Source: Pseudomonas prosekii (GTDB lineage Bacteria; Pseudomonadota; Gammaproteobacteria; Pseudomonadales; Pseudomonadaceae). Taken from it: a stretch of 64,000 nucleotides of DNA. Below, in pieces: positions 9,731 to 20,144 of this stretch (positions are counted from its first letter, which is position 1; the number at the start of each line of letters is the position of its first letter). Where the stretch lies: the NCBI RefSeq assembly GCF_900105155.1, contig NZ_LT629762.1, positions 186,001 to 250,000 of the forward strand. The letters run 5' to 3'. The position numbers and the translations under genes were made by a program. The notes under the pieces were generated by a model. It did no database searches and had not been told where the DNA came from. It saw nothing but the letters and a program-made list of their open reading frames with translations.

Positions 9731-11563
9731 TTGAAGCGTCCCCTCCTCCTGCTCCTGATCAGCCTGGCATTGAGCCCCTGTGCGCACGCGACGATCAGCG
9801 AAAGCCATGGTTATGCGCAGTTCGGCACGCTCAAGTACCCGGCCAGATTTACCCACTTCGACTGGGTCAACCCGCAAGCGCCCAAGGGCGGTACGTTGCG
9901 GGTGATGGCGTTTGGCACCTTCGATACGCTCAACCCATACACCTTCAAGGGCTCCAGCCCGGTTTCCACACCCAACTTCCTCCAGTACGGCATCAACGAA
10001 CTCAACGAACCGTTGATGGTCGGCACCGGCCAGTACGCGCCGTCCGGCGATGAGCCGACGTCCAGCTATGGCCTGATCGCGCAATCGGTGGAATACAGCG
10101 AGGATCGCAGCTGGGTAGTGTTCAACCTGCGGCCCGAAGCGCGCTTCCACGATGGCACGCCGATCACCGCTTACGACGTGGCGTTTTCCTACCGTCTGCT
10201 GCTCAAGGAAGGCCATCCGCAGTACCGCACCAACCTTCAGGAAGTGCTGCGGGTCGACATCCTTAATCCACGGCGGATTCGCTTCGTGTTCAAACGCGCC
10301 GGCAATCCGCTGCTGATCCTGCGCCTCGGCGAGTTGCCGGTGCTGCCGCAGCACTACTGGAAAAACCGCGACTTCAAAGCCACCACGTTCGAGCCGCCGC
10401 TGGGCAGCGGGCCGTATCGCATCACCGCGGTGCAACCGGGGCGGCAAGTGGTGTTCGAGCGGGTCAAGGATTACTGGGGCAAAGACCTGGCGGTCAATCG
10501 CGGCAAGTACAACGTCGACCGCATGCAAGTCGAGTTCTACCGCGACAGCGATGTGGCGTTCGAAGCCTTCAAGGCTGGCGAGTTCGACATCTACATCGAG
10601 CATCAGGCGAAAAACTGGGCCAACGGCTACAACTTCCCGGCCGTGCGCCGTGGCGATGTGATCAAGGCGCAAATCGCGCATCAGATCCCGACCCAGAGCC
10701 AAGGCCTGTTCATGAACACCCGGCGCCCGACGTTCGCCGAGACCAAAGTCCGCGAAGCGCTGGGGCTGATGTTTGACTTTGAATGGACCAACCGCACGCT
10801 GTTCAGCGGCGCTTACAAACGGGCGATGAGTTACTACCCCAACAGCGAGTTCTCCGCCAGCGGCCTGCCGGTCGGGCACGAATGGCTGATGCTCAAGCCG
10901 TACCGCGAGCAATTGCCGGCCAAGCTGTTCACCGAACCATTCAGCCTGTCGCAGACGGACGGGCGCGGCATCCCGCGAGAAACCATGCGCAAGGCCTTGG
11001 CCCTGCTCGGTGAAGCCGGTTGGAAGCTCAACGGCCAGCGCGTGCAGAACGCCGCCGGGCGTCCGTTACGGTTCGAGATTCTGCTGGTCAATCCGAACCT
11101 CGAACGCATCCTCCAGCCTTACGTCGAGAACCTGGCGAGCATCGGCATCGACGCGCGGCTGCGCACGGTTGATCGCGCGCAATACAAACAGCGCCTCGAC
11201 CAGTTCGATTTCGACATGATCCTGCTCACGCTCAACCAGACCCTCAGCCCGGGCCTGGAACAGTGGCAGTATTTCCATTCCAGTCAGGTCGGGGTCAAGG
11301 GCAGCAAAAACTACGCAGGCATCGCCAACCCGGTGGTCGATCACCTGCTCGAACAATTGCTCGCCGCGCAAACTCGCGACGAACAGGTCGCCGCCGGCAA
11401 AGCGCTCGACCGCGTACTGCTGTGGCAGCACTACAGCATTCCCAACTGGTACCTCAATTATCATCGCCTGGCCTACCGCAATCGGCTGGCTTTCGTCACC
11501 ACGCCGCCCTACACCCTGGGCCTGTCCGCGTGGTGGCTGAAATCTTCGGAGAAAGATCAATGA
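9731..11563 (+). CDS. nppA1: Extracellular solute-binding protein of the Npp/Yej peptide ABC importer (first copy)
   Basis: 610 residues from a TTG start at 9731, with signal peptide residues 1-21 (LLLLLISLALSPCAHA). The rest is an SBP_bac_5 (cluster C) periplasmic binding protein, with the family N-terminus FGTLKYPARFTHFDWVNPQA and an AKNWANGYNFPAV motif in the middle. It is syntenic with PA1811. In P. aeruginosa the NppA1A2BCD system imports peptidyl-nucleoside antibiotics and similar peptides; E. coli YejABEF is the homologue for microcin C. The stop overlaps the next start (ATGA), implying translational coupling. Confidence 0.9.
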   Translation: MKRPLLLLLISLALSPCAHATISESHGYAQFGTLKYPARFTHFDWVNPQAPKGGTLRVMAFGTFDTLNPYTFKGSSPVSTPNFLQYGINELNEPLMVGTGQYAPSGDEPTSSYGLIAQSVEYSEDRSWVVFNLRPEARFHDGTPITAYDVAFSYRLLLKEGHPQYRTNLQEVLRVDILNPRRIRFVFKRAGNPLLILRLGELPVLPQHYWKNRDFKATTFEPPLGSGPYRITAVQPGRQVVFERVKDYWGKDLAVNRGKYNVDRMQVEFYRDSDVAFEAFKAGEFDIYIEHQAKNWANGYNFPAVRRGDVIKAQIAHQIPTQSQGLFMNTRRPTFAETKVREALGLMFDFEWTNRTLFSGAYKRAMSYYPNSEFSASGLPVGHEWLMLKPYREQLPAKLFTEPFSLSQTDGRGIPRETMRKALALLGEAGWKLNGQRVQNAAGRPLRFEILLVNPNLERILQPYVENLASIGIDARLRTVDRAQYKQRLDQFDFDMILLTLNQTLSPGLEQWQYFHSSQVGVKGSKNYAGIANPVVDHLLEQLLAAQTRDEQVAAGKALDRVLLWQHYSIPNWYLNYHRLAYRNRLAFVTTPPYTLGLSAWWLKSSEKDQ

Positions 11564-13401
11564 AACCCGTACGCGCCCTGCTCTTGCAGGCCAGCGGTCT
11601 GTTGTTCGCCGGGCTGGCCTGCGCCGCCCCGCAACATGCCCTGACCCTGTACAACGAGCCGCCGAAATACCCGGCCAACTTCAAGCACTTCGACTTCGTC
11701 AACCCGGACGCGCCCAAGGGCGGGATCTTCCGTCAGGCCGGCCTCGGCGGTTTCGACAGCCTCAACCCGTTCATCAGCAAAGGCGTGCCGGCCAGCGACA
11801 TCGACCTGATCTACGACACCCTGACCCGCCACAGCCTCGACGAACCGTTCACCGAATACGGGCTGATCGCAGGCAAAATCGAGAAAGACCCGGACAACAG
11901 CTGGGTGCGTTTTTACCTGCGCCCCGAAGCACGGTTCAACGACGGCCATCCGGTGCGCGCCGAAGACGTCGTGTTCAGTTTCCAGACCCTAGTCAAGGAC
12001 GGCGCGCCGCTGTATCGCGGCTACTACAACGACGTCGCCGACGTGGTCGCAGAAGACCCGCTGACCGTGGTGTTCAAGTTCAAGCACAGCAACAACCGCG
12101 AACTGCCGCTGATCCTCGGCCAGATCCCGGTGCTGCCGAAACACTGGTGGGCGACGCGCGACTTCAACAAGGGCAACCTCGAAATGCCGCTCGGCAGCGG
12201 CCCGTACAAGGTCAGCGAAGTGAAGGCCGGACGTTCGGTGCGCTACGAGCGGGTCAAGGATTACTGGGGCAAAGACCTGCCGGTCAATCGCGGTTTCTAT
12301 AACTTTGACGTGATGACCACGGACTATTACCGCGACAACACCGTGGCCCTGGAAGCGCTCAAGGCCGGGCAGTTCGATTACTGGCTGGAGATGACCGCGA
12401 AGAACTGGGCCAACGCCTACAACATTCCGGCGGTGACCGAGGGCCGGTTGATCAAGGAACAGATCCCCAACGGCAACCCGACCGGCATGCAGGGCTTCGT
12501 CTTCAACCTGCGCCGCGCGGCGTTCCAGGACGTGCGCGTGCGTCAGGCACTGACACTGCTGCTGGATTTCGAGTGGACCAACAAGCAACTGTTCAACGGC
12601 GCCTACGCACGTACGCGCAGTTACTTCGAGAATTCGGAAATGGCCGCTACCGGCCTGCCGGATGCCGATCAATTGGCGATCCTCGATCCGTTTCGCGGCA
12701 AGATCCCCGAGCAAGTGTTCAGCGAAGCGTTCCAGAACCCGATGACCGACGCCAGCGGCATGATTCGCAACCAGCAACGCAAGGCCTATCAATTGCTGCA
12801 AGAGGCTGGCTGGCGCATCGTCGACGACAAAATGGTCGACACCCACGGCAAACCGGTGACCATCGAATTCCTGTTGGCGCAGACCGATTTTGAACGGGTG
12901 CTGCTGCCGTTCAAGCGCAACCTCAGCGACCTCGGCATCGACATGGTGATTCGCCGCGTTGACGTTTCGCAGTACATCAACCGCGTGCGCTCGCGCGACT
13001 TCGACATGATCGTCGGCAGTTTTCCGCAGTCCAGCTCGCCGGGCAACGAGCAGCGCGAATTCTGGATGTCCGCCGCCGCAGACAAACCCGGCAGCCGCAA
13101 TACCATGGGTTTGAAAGACCCGGCGGTTGACCAGTTGGTCGAACAACTGATCAACGCCGATTCACGCAAAAGCCTGGTGGCCCACGCCCGCGCGCTCGAC
13201 CGCGTGCTGCAATGGGGTTACTACGTGATCCCCAACTGGCACATCAAGACCTGGCGCGTGGCTTACTGGAACCACATCGGTCACCCCACAACCTCGCCCA
13301 AGTACGACGTCGGCATCAACACCTGGTGGATCAAGCCTGACGCGGCGCCGGCGGTAGAAGTCGAATCGAAACTGCAAGCCGACCCTGCGGGCACGGAGTA
13401 A
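11560..13401 (+). CDS. nppA2: Extracellular solute-binding protein of the Npp/Yej importer (second copy)
   Basis: 613 residues from ATG 11560, which overlaps the nppA1 stop. The signal peptide runs to about residue 21 ([17 protein letters not shown]). It is clearly a paralogue of nppA1: both contain [10 protein letters not shown], the [13 protein letters not shown] region and FEWTN. The duplicated binding-protein gene ahead of one permease pair is the PA1811-PA1810 arrangement. The two copies probably broaden peptide specificity (inference). The permease gene follows 4 nt after the stop. Confidence 0.9.
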   Translation: MKPVRALLLQASGLLFAGLACAAPQHALTLYNEPPKYPANFKHFDFVNPDAPKGGIFRQAGLGGFDSLNPFISKGVPASDIDLIYDTLTRHSLDEPFTEYGLIAGKIEKDPDNSWVRFYLRPEARFNDGHPVRAEDVVFSFQTLVKDGAPLYRGYYNDVADVVAEDPLTVVFKFKHSNNRELPLILGQIPVLPKHWWATRDFNKGNLEMPLGSGPYKVSEVKAGRSVRYERVKDYWGKDLPVNRGFYNFDVMTTDYYRDNTVALEALKAGQFDYWLEMTAKNWANAYNIPAVTEGRLIKEQIPNGNPTGMQGFVFNLRRAAFQDVRVRQALTLLLDFEWTNKQLFNGAYARTRSYFENSEMAATGLPDADQLAILDPFRGKIPEQVFSEAFQNPMTDASGMIRNQQRKAYQLLQEAGWRIVDDKMVDTHGKPVTIEFLLAQTDFERVLLPFKRNLSDLGIDMVIRRVDVSQYINRVRSRDFDMIVGSFPQSSSPGNEQREFWMSAAADKPGSRNTMGLKDPAVDQLVEQLINADSRKSLVAHARALDRVLQWGYYVIPNWHIKTWRVAYWNHIGHPTTSPKYDVGINTWWIKPDAAPAVEVESKLQADPAGTE

Positions 13402-13405
13402 TCAG

Positions 13406-14479
13406 ATGCTGGCGTATATTTTTCGGCGACTGCTGCTGATCATCCCGACCTTGTTCGGCATCTTGCTGATCAACTTCGTGATCATCCAGGCCGCCCCCGG
13501 TGGCCCGGTGGAACAGATGATCGCCAAGCTCGAAGGCTTCGACGGCGCCACCAGCCGCATTGCTGGCGGCGGCGCAGAAGTGTCGGTGGCCGGTTCCTCC
13601 TATCGCGGTGGCCAGGGCCTCGACCCGGCGCTGGTCAAGGAAATCGAGCACATGTACGGCTTCGACAAATCGGCGCCGGAACGCTTGTGGATCATGATCA
13701 AGAACTACGCGACCCTGGATTTCGGCGACAGCTTCTTCCGCGATGCCAAGGTTATCGACCTGATCAAGGAAAAGATGCCGGTGTCGATCTCGCTCGGGCT
13801 CTGGAGCACGCTGATCATGTACCTGGTGTCGATCCCGCTGGGGATCGCCAAAGCCACGCGCCACGGCAGCCATTTCGATGTCTGGACCAGTTCGCTGATC
13901 ATCGTCGGCTACGCGATCCCGGCGTTCCTCTTCGCGATTCTGCTGATCGTGTTGTTCGCCGGCGGCAGTTATTTCGACTGGTTCCCGTTACGCGGCTTGA
14001 CCTCGAACAACTTCGCCGAGCTGAGCATGGGCGGCAAAGTCCTCGACTACTTCTGGCACCTAGCATTGCCGGTGACCGCGCTGGTGATCGGCAACTTCGC
14101 GACCATGACCCTGCTGACGAAAAACAGCTTTCTCGATGAAATCAACAAACAGTATGTGGTCACCGCCAAAGCCAAGGGCCTGACCCATCACAAAGTGCTG
14201 TACGGCCACGTGTTCCGCAACGCCATGCTGTTGGTGATTGCCGGTTTTCCTTCGGCGTTTATCGGGATTTTCTTTACCGGTTCGCTGCTGGTCGAAGTGA
14301 TTTTCTCCCTCGATGGCCTGGGCCTGATGAGTTTTGAAGCGGCGATCAACCGCGATTACCCGGTGGTGTTCGGCACGCTGTTTATCTTCACGCTACTGGG
14401 GCTGGTGGTGAAACTGATCGGCGACCTCACCTACACCCTGGTCGATCCGCGTATCGACTTCGAACACCGGGAGCATTGA
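13406..14479 (+). CDS. nppB: ABC transporter permease NppB (YejB family)
   Basis: 357 residues. DppB-type inner-membrane permease: an N-terminal transmembrane segment ([19 protein letters not shown]), a periplasmic region, then five further hydrophobic segments with the binding-protein-dependent transport motif around [20 protein letters not shown]. The C-terminus [20 protein letters not shown] is typical of YejB. It is part of the nppA1A2BCD operon with 4-nt and 1-nt spacers on either side. Confidence 0.93.
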   Translation: MLAYIFRRLLLIIPTLFGILLINFVIIQAAPGGPVEQMIAKLEGFDGATSRIAGGGAEVSVAGSSYRGGQGLDPALVKEIEHMYGFDKSAPERLWIMIKNYATLDFGDSFFRDAKVIDLIKEKMPVSISLGLWSTLIMYLVSIPLGIAKATRHGSHFDVWTSSLIIVGYAIPAFLFAILLIVLFAGGSYFDWFPLRGLTSNNFAELSMGGKVLDYFWHLALPVTALVIGNFATMTLLTKNSFLDEINKQYVVTAKAKGLTHHKVLYGHVFRNAMLLVIAGFPSAFIGIFFTGSLLVEVIFSLDGLGLMSFEAAINRDYPVVFGTLFIFTLLGLVVKLIGDLTYTLVDPRIDFEHREH

Positions 14480-14480
14480 G

Positions 14481-15500
14481 ATGAACCTGTCCCCGCTCAA
14501 TCGCCGACGTTTCGAACTGTTCAAGGCCAACAAGCGCGGCTGGTGGTCGCTGTGGCTGTTTCTGATCCTGTTTGGCGCCAGCCTCGGCGCCGAGTTGATC
14601 GCCAACGACAAACCGCTGGTGGTGCATTACGACGACGGCTGGTATTTCCCGGCGCTCAAGCGCTACCCGGAAACCACCTTCGGCGGCGAATTTCCGCTCG
14701 AGGCCAATTACAAGAGCCCGTACATCCGCGAACTGCTCAAAGCCAAAGACGCGTGGGTGTTGTGGGCGCCGATTCCCTACAGCTATCAGAGCATCAACTA
14801 CGACCTGAAAGTCCCGGCCCCGGCGCCGCCCTCGGCAGATAACCTGCTGGGCACCGACGATCAGGGCCGTGACGTGTTGGCGCGGGTGATTTATGGCTTC
14901 CGTGTGTCGGTGCTGTTTGCGCTGACGCTGACCATTCTCAGCTCGATCATCGGTGTGATTGCCGGCGCGTTGCAGGGCTTTTACGGCGGTTGGGTCGATC
15001 TCGCCGGGCAGCGCTTCCTCGAGATCTGGTCGGGGCTGCCGGTGTTGTATCTGCTGATCATTCTTGCCAGTTTCGTCCAGCCGAACTTCTGGTGGCTGCT
15101 GGGGATCATGCTGTTGTTCTCGTGGATGAGCCTGGTGGACGTGGTCCGCGCCGAGTTCCTGCGCGGGCGCAACCTCGAATACGTGCGCGCCGCCCGGGCG
15201 CTGGGCATGCAGAATGGCGCGATCATGTTCCGCCACATCCTGCCCAACGCGATGGTCTCGACCATGACCTTCATGCCGTTCATCCTCACCGGCGCCATCG
15301 GCACGCTGACCGCGCTGGATTTCCTCGGTTTCGGTTTGCCGGCCGGCAGCCCGTCGCTGGGTGAACTGGTGGCCCAGGGCAAATCCAATCTGCAAGCGCC
15401 CTGGCTGGGCATGAGCGCGTTTGCGGTGCTCGCGCTGATGTTGAGTTTGCTGGTGTTTATCGGCGAGTCCGCTCGCGATGCCTTCGACCCGAGGAAGTGA
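14481..15500 (+). CDS. nppC: ABC transporter permease NppC (YejE family)
   Basis: 339 residues. DppC-type permease with the YejE-specific insertion after the first membrane segment (about residues 40-120), the GTDDQGRDVLARVIYGFRVS motif, and the EAA-like loop YVRAARALGMQNGAIMFRHI. The C-terminus ESARDAFDPRK is typical. It is paired with NppB to form the pore of the importer. ATG begins 1 nt after the preceding TGA. Confidence 0.93.
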   Translation: MNLSPLNRRRFELFKANKRGWWSLWLFLILFGASLGAELIANDKPLVVHYDDGWYFPALKRYPETTFGGEFPLEANYKSPYIRELLKAKDAWVLWAPIPYSYQSINYDLKVPAPAPPSADNLLGTDDQGRDVLARVIYGFRVSVLFALTLTILSSIIGVIAGALQGFYGGWVDLAGQRFLEIWSGLPVLYLLIILASFVQPNFWWLLGIMLLFSWMSLVDVVRAEFLRGRNLEYVRAARALGMQNGAIMFRHILPNAMVSTMTFMPFILTGAIGTLTALDFLGFGLPAGSPSLGELVAQGKSNLQAPWLGMSAFAVLALMLSLLVFIGESARDAFDPRK

Positions 15501-15501
15501 A

Positions 15502-17112
15502 ATGAATCAGGACAATCTGATCGAAGTGCGCGACCTCGCCGTCGAATTCGTCGTCGGCGAGCGCGTGCAGCGAGTGGTCGAAGGCGTCAGTTTCGATATC
15601 AAACGCGGCGAAACCCTGGCCCTGGTCGGCGAAAGCGGCTCCGGCAAATCGGTGACCGCGCACTCGATCCTGCGCCTGCTGCCCTACCCGCTCGCGCGCC
15701 ATCCGTCCGGCACCATCGAATACGCCGGGCAGGATTTGCTGAGCCTGAAAGAGAAAACCATCCGGCATATTCGCGGCAACCGCATTGCGATGATTTTCCA
15801 GGAGCCGATGACTTCGCTGAATCCGCTGCACTCGATCGAGAAGCAGATCAACGAGGTGCTCGGCATTCACAAGGGTTTAACCGGCAAAGTGGCGACCCGG
15901 CGCACGCTGGAGCTGCTGGAGATGGTCGGCATTCCCGAGCCACACAAGCGCCTCAAGGCATTGCCGCATGAATTGTCCGGCGGCCAACGGCAGCGGGTGA
16001 TGATCGCCATGGCCCTGGCCAACGAACCGGAATTGCTGATTGCCGACGAGCCGACCACCGCGCTGGACGTGACCGTTCAGCTGAAAATCCTCGAATTGCT
16101 CAAGGAATTGCAGTCGCGCCTGGGCATGGCGTTGTTACTGATCAGTCACGATTTGAACCTTGTACGAAGAATTGCGCATCGCGTATGTGTCATGCAGCGC
16201 GGTTGCATCGTCGAACAGGCATCGTGCGCAGAGTTGTTCCGCGCGCCGCAGCATCCGTACACTCGGGAACTGCTGGCAGCGGAGCCCAGCGGCAAGCCGG
16301 CGACCAATGAAATCGGCCCGCCGTTGCTGCAGGTCGAGGACCTGAAGGTGTGGTTTCCGATCAAGAAAGGCTTCCTGAAAACCACGGTTGATCACATCAA
16401 AGCGGTGGACGGGATCAATTTCAGCCTGCCGCAGGGTCAGACGTTGGGGATTGTCGGGGAAAGCGGTTCCGGCAAATCGACGCTCGGTTTGGCGATTTTG
16501 CGTTTGATCGGCAGCAAGGGCGGCATCCGTTTTGAGGGCAAGCAGCTAGACTGCCTGACGCAGAATGAGATTCGGCCGTTGCGCCGGGAGATGCAGGTGG
16601 TCTTCCAGGACCCGTTCGGCAGCCTGAGCCCGCGCATGTGCGTGAGCCAGATCGTCGGCGAAGGCCTGCGGATTCACAAGATGGGCACCGAGGCGGAACA
16701 GGAACAAGCGATTATTGCGGCATTGAAGGAGGTAGGTCTGGACCCGGAAACCCGGAACCGCTACCCCCACGAATTTTCCGGCGGGCAGCGGCAGAGAATC
16801 GCCATTGCCCGGGCATTAGTGCTAAAACCGGCGTTGATCCTGCTCGACGAGCCGACTTCGGCCCTCGACCGCACGGTACAACGCCAAGTGGTGGAGCTTT
16901 TGCGTTCACTGCAAACCAAGTACAACCTGACGTATCTGTTTATCAGCCATGACCTGGCTGTCGTCAAGGCGCTGAGCCACCAGCTGATGGTGGTCAAGCA
17001 TGGCCAAGTGGTCGAACAGGGTGACGCGCAAAGTATCTTTGCCGCCCCCCAACATCCGTATACACAGCAGTTGCTGGAAGCCGCTTTCCTGGCACCAGCC
17101 ACTGCGCAATAA
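15502..17112 (+). CDS. nppD: Double ATP-binding subunit NppD (YejF family)
   Basis: 536 residues from ATG 15502; the open frame upstream to 15478 lies inside nppC and is not used. Two complete ABC domains are fused. Each has Walker A GESGSGKS, a signature (LSGGQRQRV and FSGGQRQRI), Walker B ending ADEPT or LDEPT, and a switch histidine (ISHDL). It energises the peptide importer. The last gene of the operon; fabI follows after 21 bp with its own strong ribosome site. Confidence 0.94.
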   Translation: MNQDNLIEVRDLAVEFVVGERVQRVVEGVSFDIKRGETLALVGESGSGKSVTAHSILRLLPYPLARHPSGTIEYAGQDLLSLKEKTIRHIRGNRIAMIFQEPMTSLNPLHSIEKQINEVLGIHKGLTGKVATRRTLELLEMVGIPEPHKRLKALPHELSGGQRQRVMIAMALANEPELLIADEPTTALDVTVQLKILELLKELQSRLGMALLLISHDLNLVRRIAHRVCVMQRGCIVEQASCAELFRAPQHPYTRELLAAEPSGKPATNEIGPPLLQVEDLKVWFPIKKGFLKTTVDHIKAVDGINFSLPQGQTLGIVGESGSGKSTLGLAILRLIGSKGGIRFEGKQLDCLTQNEIRPLRREMQVVFQDPFGSLSPRMCVSQIVGEGLRIHKMGTEAEQEQAIIAALKEVGLDPETRNRYPHEFSGGQRQRIAIARALVLKPALILLDEPTSALDRTVQRQVVELLRSLQTKYNLTYLFISHDLAVVKALSHQLMVVKHGQVVEQGDAQSIFAAPQHPYTQQLLEAAFLAPATAQ

Positions 17113-17133
17113 CCTGAAAGAGAGGAGCAACAC

Positions 17134-17928
17134 ATGGGTTTTCTCGCCGGTAAGCGCGTACTGATCGTCGGTGTCGCCAGCAAGCTGTCCATCGCATCCG
17201 GCATCGCTGCCGCCATGCATCGCGAGGGCGCTGAGCTTGCCTTCACTTATCAGAACGACAAACTGAAAGGTCGTGTTGAAGAATTCGCACAAGGCTGGGG
17301 CTCGAGCCCTGAGCTGTGCTTCCCGTGCGACGTGGCCAGCGATGAAGAAATCGCCAAGGTCTTCGAAGAGTTGAGCAAAAAGTGGGATGGCCTGGACGTG
17401 ATCGTTCACTCCGTCGGCTTCGCCCCGGGCGACCAACTGGACGGCGACTTCACCGAAGCCACCACTCGTGAAGGTTTCCGCATCGCTCACGACATCAGCG
17501 CCTACAGCTTCGTGGCCCTGGCCAAGGCTGGCCGCGAAATGATGAAGGGCCGCAACGGCAGCCTGCTGACCCTGTCGTACCTGGGCGCCGAGCGCACCAT
17601 GCCGAACTACAACGTAATGGGCATGGCCAAGGCTTCGCTGGAAGCTGGCGTGCGTTACCTGGCCGGCTCCCTGGGCCCGGACGGCACCCGCGTCAACGCC
17701 GTATCGGCTGGCCCGATCCGCACCCTCGCGGCTTCCGGCATCAAGAACTTCCGCAAGATGCTGGCCGCCAACGAAGCGCAAACCCCGCTGCGTCGCAACG
17801 TCACCATTGACGAAGTCGGCAACGCCGGCGCCTTCCTGTGCTCGGACCTGGCGTCCGGCATCAGCGGCGAAATCATGTACGTCGACGGCGGCTTCAACAC
17901 CACCGCCATGGGCAACCTCGAAGAGTAA
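17134..17928 (+). CDS. fabI: Enoyl-[acyl-carrier-protein] reductase (NADH)
   Basis: 264 residues. FabI-type SDR with nucleotide-binding [14 protein letters not shown] and the catalytic spacing [26 protein letters not shown], where the second tyrosine and the MGMAK lysine are the Y-x6-K pair. The C-terminus has [15 protein letters not shown]. It reduces trans-2-enoyl-ACP in the last step of fatty-acid elongation. A ribosome site GAGAGGAG lies before ATG 17134. Position after the npp operon matches PA1806. Confidence 0.96.
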   Translation: MGFLAGKRVLIVGVASKLSIASGIAAAMHREGAELAFTYQNDKLKGRVEEFAQGWGSSPELCFPCDVASDEEIAKVFEELSKKWDGLDVIVHSVGFAPGDQLDGDFTEATTREGFRIAHDISAYSFVALAKAGREMMKGRNGSLLTLSYLGAERTMPNYNVMGMAKASLEAGVRYLAGSLGPDGTRVNAVSAGPIRTLAASGIKNFRKMLAANEAQTPLRRNVTIDEVGNAGAFLCSDLASGISGEIMYVDGGFNTTAMGNLEE

Positions 17929-17949
17929 TCTTCGGTTAACGCCCGAAAA

Positions 17950-17976
17950 AACCCGCCGCGATGGCGGGTTTTTTTA
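17950..17976 (+). terminator. Intrinsic terminator of fabI
   Basis: Stem AACCCGCC / GGCGGGTT with a 5-nt loop, followed by seven T residues, 21 nt after the fabI stop. Confidence 0.93.
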
Positions 17977-18350
17977 TGCCCGGGATTTGGGGTTGGCCAC
18001 AGATTCTATGAACGGCAGAAACCCCTGTAGGAGCCGAGCTTGCTCGCGATGGCGGTGGGTCAGGTGATGCGATGTGGGCTGATAGGCCGCCATCGCGAGC
18101 AAGCTCGCTCCCACAGGGGATGTGCGGGCGGACACAGATGTTCTAAACACCAAAAATCCCTGTGGGAGCCGAGCCTGCTCGCGATGACGGTGGGTCAGGT
18201 GATGCGATGTGGCCTGACACACCGCCATCGCGAGCAGGCTCACTCCTACAGGGGGATTTACGCGTGGACACAGATCTTCGTAGCGCCAGAAATCCCTGTG
18301 GGAGCCGAGCTGATCTGGTCAAGTAATCCTGGACACCAATTACGGTTTTT

Positions 18351-19139
18351 TCACGCCGCCATTTTCTCCATGGCGACCGGTGAACGGTAATCGTTGTAGC
18401 TATGGAGCCTGAAGTTGTTGTAGCGCACCACGTAGCGCTGCAAATCAGCCCGGGCTTCATACTCCGAGCGGTAACCGGCTTCAGGCACCCACTCTGATTT
18501 CAGACTTCCAAAGAAACGCTCCATCGGGGCGTTATCCCAGCATTCGCCTTTACGACTCATGCTTTGCCGCAGTCCATTCGCCAGCAACTCATTCCTGAAC
18601 TTATGGCTGGTGTACTGGCAGCCTTGATCGGAGTGAAACAGCACGTCTTTGGGTTTGCCTCGCAGCTCAACCGCCATCCGTAGGGCCTCGCAGGTCAGCT
18701 CCGCATCCGAGATCATCGAAAACGCCCAGCCCACGAGCCGGCGGGCGAACAGATCCAGAACCGCTGCAAAATACATCCACCGCGTGCCGACCTTGATGTA
18801 CGTCACGTCCGCGCACCACACTTGGTTGATCGCCGTGACATCAAACTCGCGCTTAAGCACGTGCGGCGCCACCAAGGCTTCAACGCCAGATGACTTGTAT
18901 TTGTGACGTCGGCGCTGACGACTGACCACGCCGGCTTCTCGCATCAAGCTGCGAGCCATGTGCCTCCCGACGCGATGCCCCTTGGCTTGCAGCTCCCTGG
19001 AAAGGGTGCGCGCCCCCGCGGAAGCTCTGGATTCCTTGTGATGCTCGACCAGCATGGCTTTGAGTTTCTCCCGCTCAGGGTTCACCTTGCCTTGGCGCTG
19101 ACGCCAGGCATAAAAACTGCTGCGGCTGACTTCAAACAC
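18351..19139 (-). CDS. IS3-family transposase OrfB (integrase core), copy 1
   Basis: 262 residues from the in-frame ATG; the true product is probably an OrfAB fusion made by frameshifting. The HTH_21-like start (VSRSSFYAWRQRQGK) precedes the DDE integrase core. Catalytic residues are in WCADVTYIK (first D), LFHSDQGCQY (second D) and DNAPMERFFGSLK (E), with the family end YNNFRLHSYNDYRSPVAME. It cuts and joins the element ends. The frame stays open upstream through LINELGERYGVNDCCRV up to the slippery site, as expected for a fusion. Confidence 0.93.
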   Translation of the reverse strand: MFEVSRSSFYAWRQRQGKVNPEREKLKAMLVEHHKESRASAGARTLSRELQAKGHRVGRHMARSLMREAGVVSRQRRRHKYKSSGVEALVAPHVLKREFDVTAINQVWCADVTYIKVGTRWMYFAAVLDLFARRLVGWAFSMISDAELTCEALRMAVELRGKPKDVLFHSDQGCQYTSHKFRNELLANGLRQSMSRKGECWDNAPMERFFGSLKSEWVPEAGYRSEYEARADLQRYVVRYNNFRLHSYNDYRSPVAMEKMAA

Positions 19140-19183
19140 CCGGCAGCAGTCGTTAACGCCGTATCGCTCACCCAGCTCATTGA

Positions 19184-19519
19184 TCAGTGAGAATGATCTT
19201 TGGCGTCCAACAGCAGGAGAGCACTGGCCTTTTTTAGGATTTCGATATCCCGGTCTTTTTGCCTGAGCAAGGCTTTGAGTTCCTGAATTTCTCGCTGGTC
19301 AGCCGTGATCGCTTTGGCTCCCACCGGGGTCGAACCCTGGCGTTCTTTACGCACCTGATCGACCCAGCGACGCAAGGCGGTAGGGCCAATATCTAAACTG
19401 GCGCAAACCTCGGGAACCGATATCCCCTCATCCAGCACCATGCCAGCAGCCTTGAGTTTGAACTCAGTTGAATAAGAATTACGCATATCCAAAAACACCT
19501 CAGATTTGGGCGACATCAT
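19184..19519 (-). CDS. IS3-family transposase OrfA (helix-turn-helix), copy 1
   Basis: 111 residues. HTH_Tnp_1 domain (STEFKLKAAGMVLDEGISVP, then ALRRWVDQVRKE) followed by a leucine-zipper-like helix (IQELKALLRQKDRDIEILKK) for multimerisation. It binds the IS ends and supplies the N-terminus of the OrfAB transposase. It terminates 45 bp before the orfB ATG but overlaps the extended orfB frame. Confidence 0.92.
   Translation of the reverse strand: MMSPKSEVFLDMRNSYSTEFKLKAAGMVLDEGISVPEVCASLDIGPTALRRWVDQVRKERQGSTPVGAKAITADQREIQELKALLRQKDRDIEILKKASALLLLDAKDHSH
19229..19235 (-). other. Programmed -1 frameshift site of the IS (A AAA AAG)
   Basis: On the coding strand orfA reads ATC CTA AAA AAG GCC, which places the heptamer A AAA AAG in the canonical X XXY YYZ phase. 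A -1 slip continues GGC CAG TGC TCT CCT and on without a stop into the orfB frame (SLINELGERYG). The same site in copy 2 is at 27800-27806. IS3-family elements commonly make their active transposase this way. Confidence 0.85.
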
Positions 19520-20144
19520 AGCGCCCGATTGAAGTGTCCAAAATCATTAGGCCAGTTCAAGCTTGCTCGCGATGGCGGTGGGTCAGGTGATGCGATGTGG
19601 CCTGATACACCGCGATCGCGAGCAGGCTCACTCCTACAGGGGATGTGCGGGCGGACACAGATCTTCCGAGCAGCAGAAATCCCTGTAGGAGTGAGCCTGC
19701 TCGCGATGGCGGTGGGTCAGGTGATGCGATGTGGCCTGACACACCGCCATCGCGAGCAAGCTCGCTCCTACAGAGGATTTGCGGGCGGACACAGATCTTC
19801 CGAGCAGCAGAAATCCCTGTGGGAGCCGAGCTTGCTCGCGATGGCGGTGGGTCAGGTAATGCGATGTGGCCTGATAGATCGCGATCGCGAGCAAGCTCGC
19901 TCCCACAGGGGATGTGCGGGTGGACACAGATTTTCTGAACACCAGAAATCCCTGTGGGAGCCGAGCTTGCTCGCGATGCCGGTGGGTCAGGTGATGTCAT
20001 GTGGCCTGATACACCGCGATCGCGAGCAGGCTCACTCCTACAGAGGATTTGCGGGCGGACACAGATTTTCTAAACAGCACAAATCCCTGTGGGAGCCGAG
20101 CCTGCTCGCGATGGCGATCCATCGGCCAACCCATTCCAATCGCT

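Larger units (their letters stand above)
18311..19560 (-). mobile_element. IS3-family insertion sequence, copy 1 (about 1250 bp)
   Basis: Both ends are defined by comparison with copy 2 (26882-28131). Imperfect terminal inverted repeats start TGATCTGGTCAAGTAATCCT on the left and, read inward on the other strand, TGAACTGGCCTAATGATTTT on the right; both then contain TGGACAC. Flanks are GC on both sides (18309-18310 and 19561-19562), or AGC if the terminal A is counted as flank. It encodes orfA and orfB with a slippery site between them. Across 1250 bp the two copies differ by one visible base (18729 G versus 27300 C), a synonymous glycine codon. Confidence 0.93.
18021..20120. repeat. Tandem array of about 135-bp REPIN units, split by an IS
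   Basis: Units begin (CCCTGT motif) near 18021, 18156, 18292, 19679, 19813, 19948 and 20083; the last is partial. Each unit is one REPIN. It has a half GGGAGCCGAGCTTGCTCGCG, an inner GGTGGGTCAGGTGATGCGAT segment, an inverted half ending AGGCTCACTCCTACAG, then a spacer containing GCGGGCGGACACAG. Removing the 1250-bp IS plus its 2-bp duplication from the third unit restores a length of 135 bp, so the IS arrived after the array formed. The array fills the gap from fabI to the LysR gene. Confidence 0.9.

Noticed and set aside
18021..20120. Possible CRISPR array
   Set aside because: Regular repeats of about 135 bp, but the units are palindromic REPINs with similar spacers, and no cas genes are nearby.
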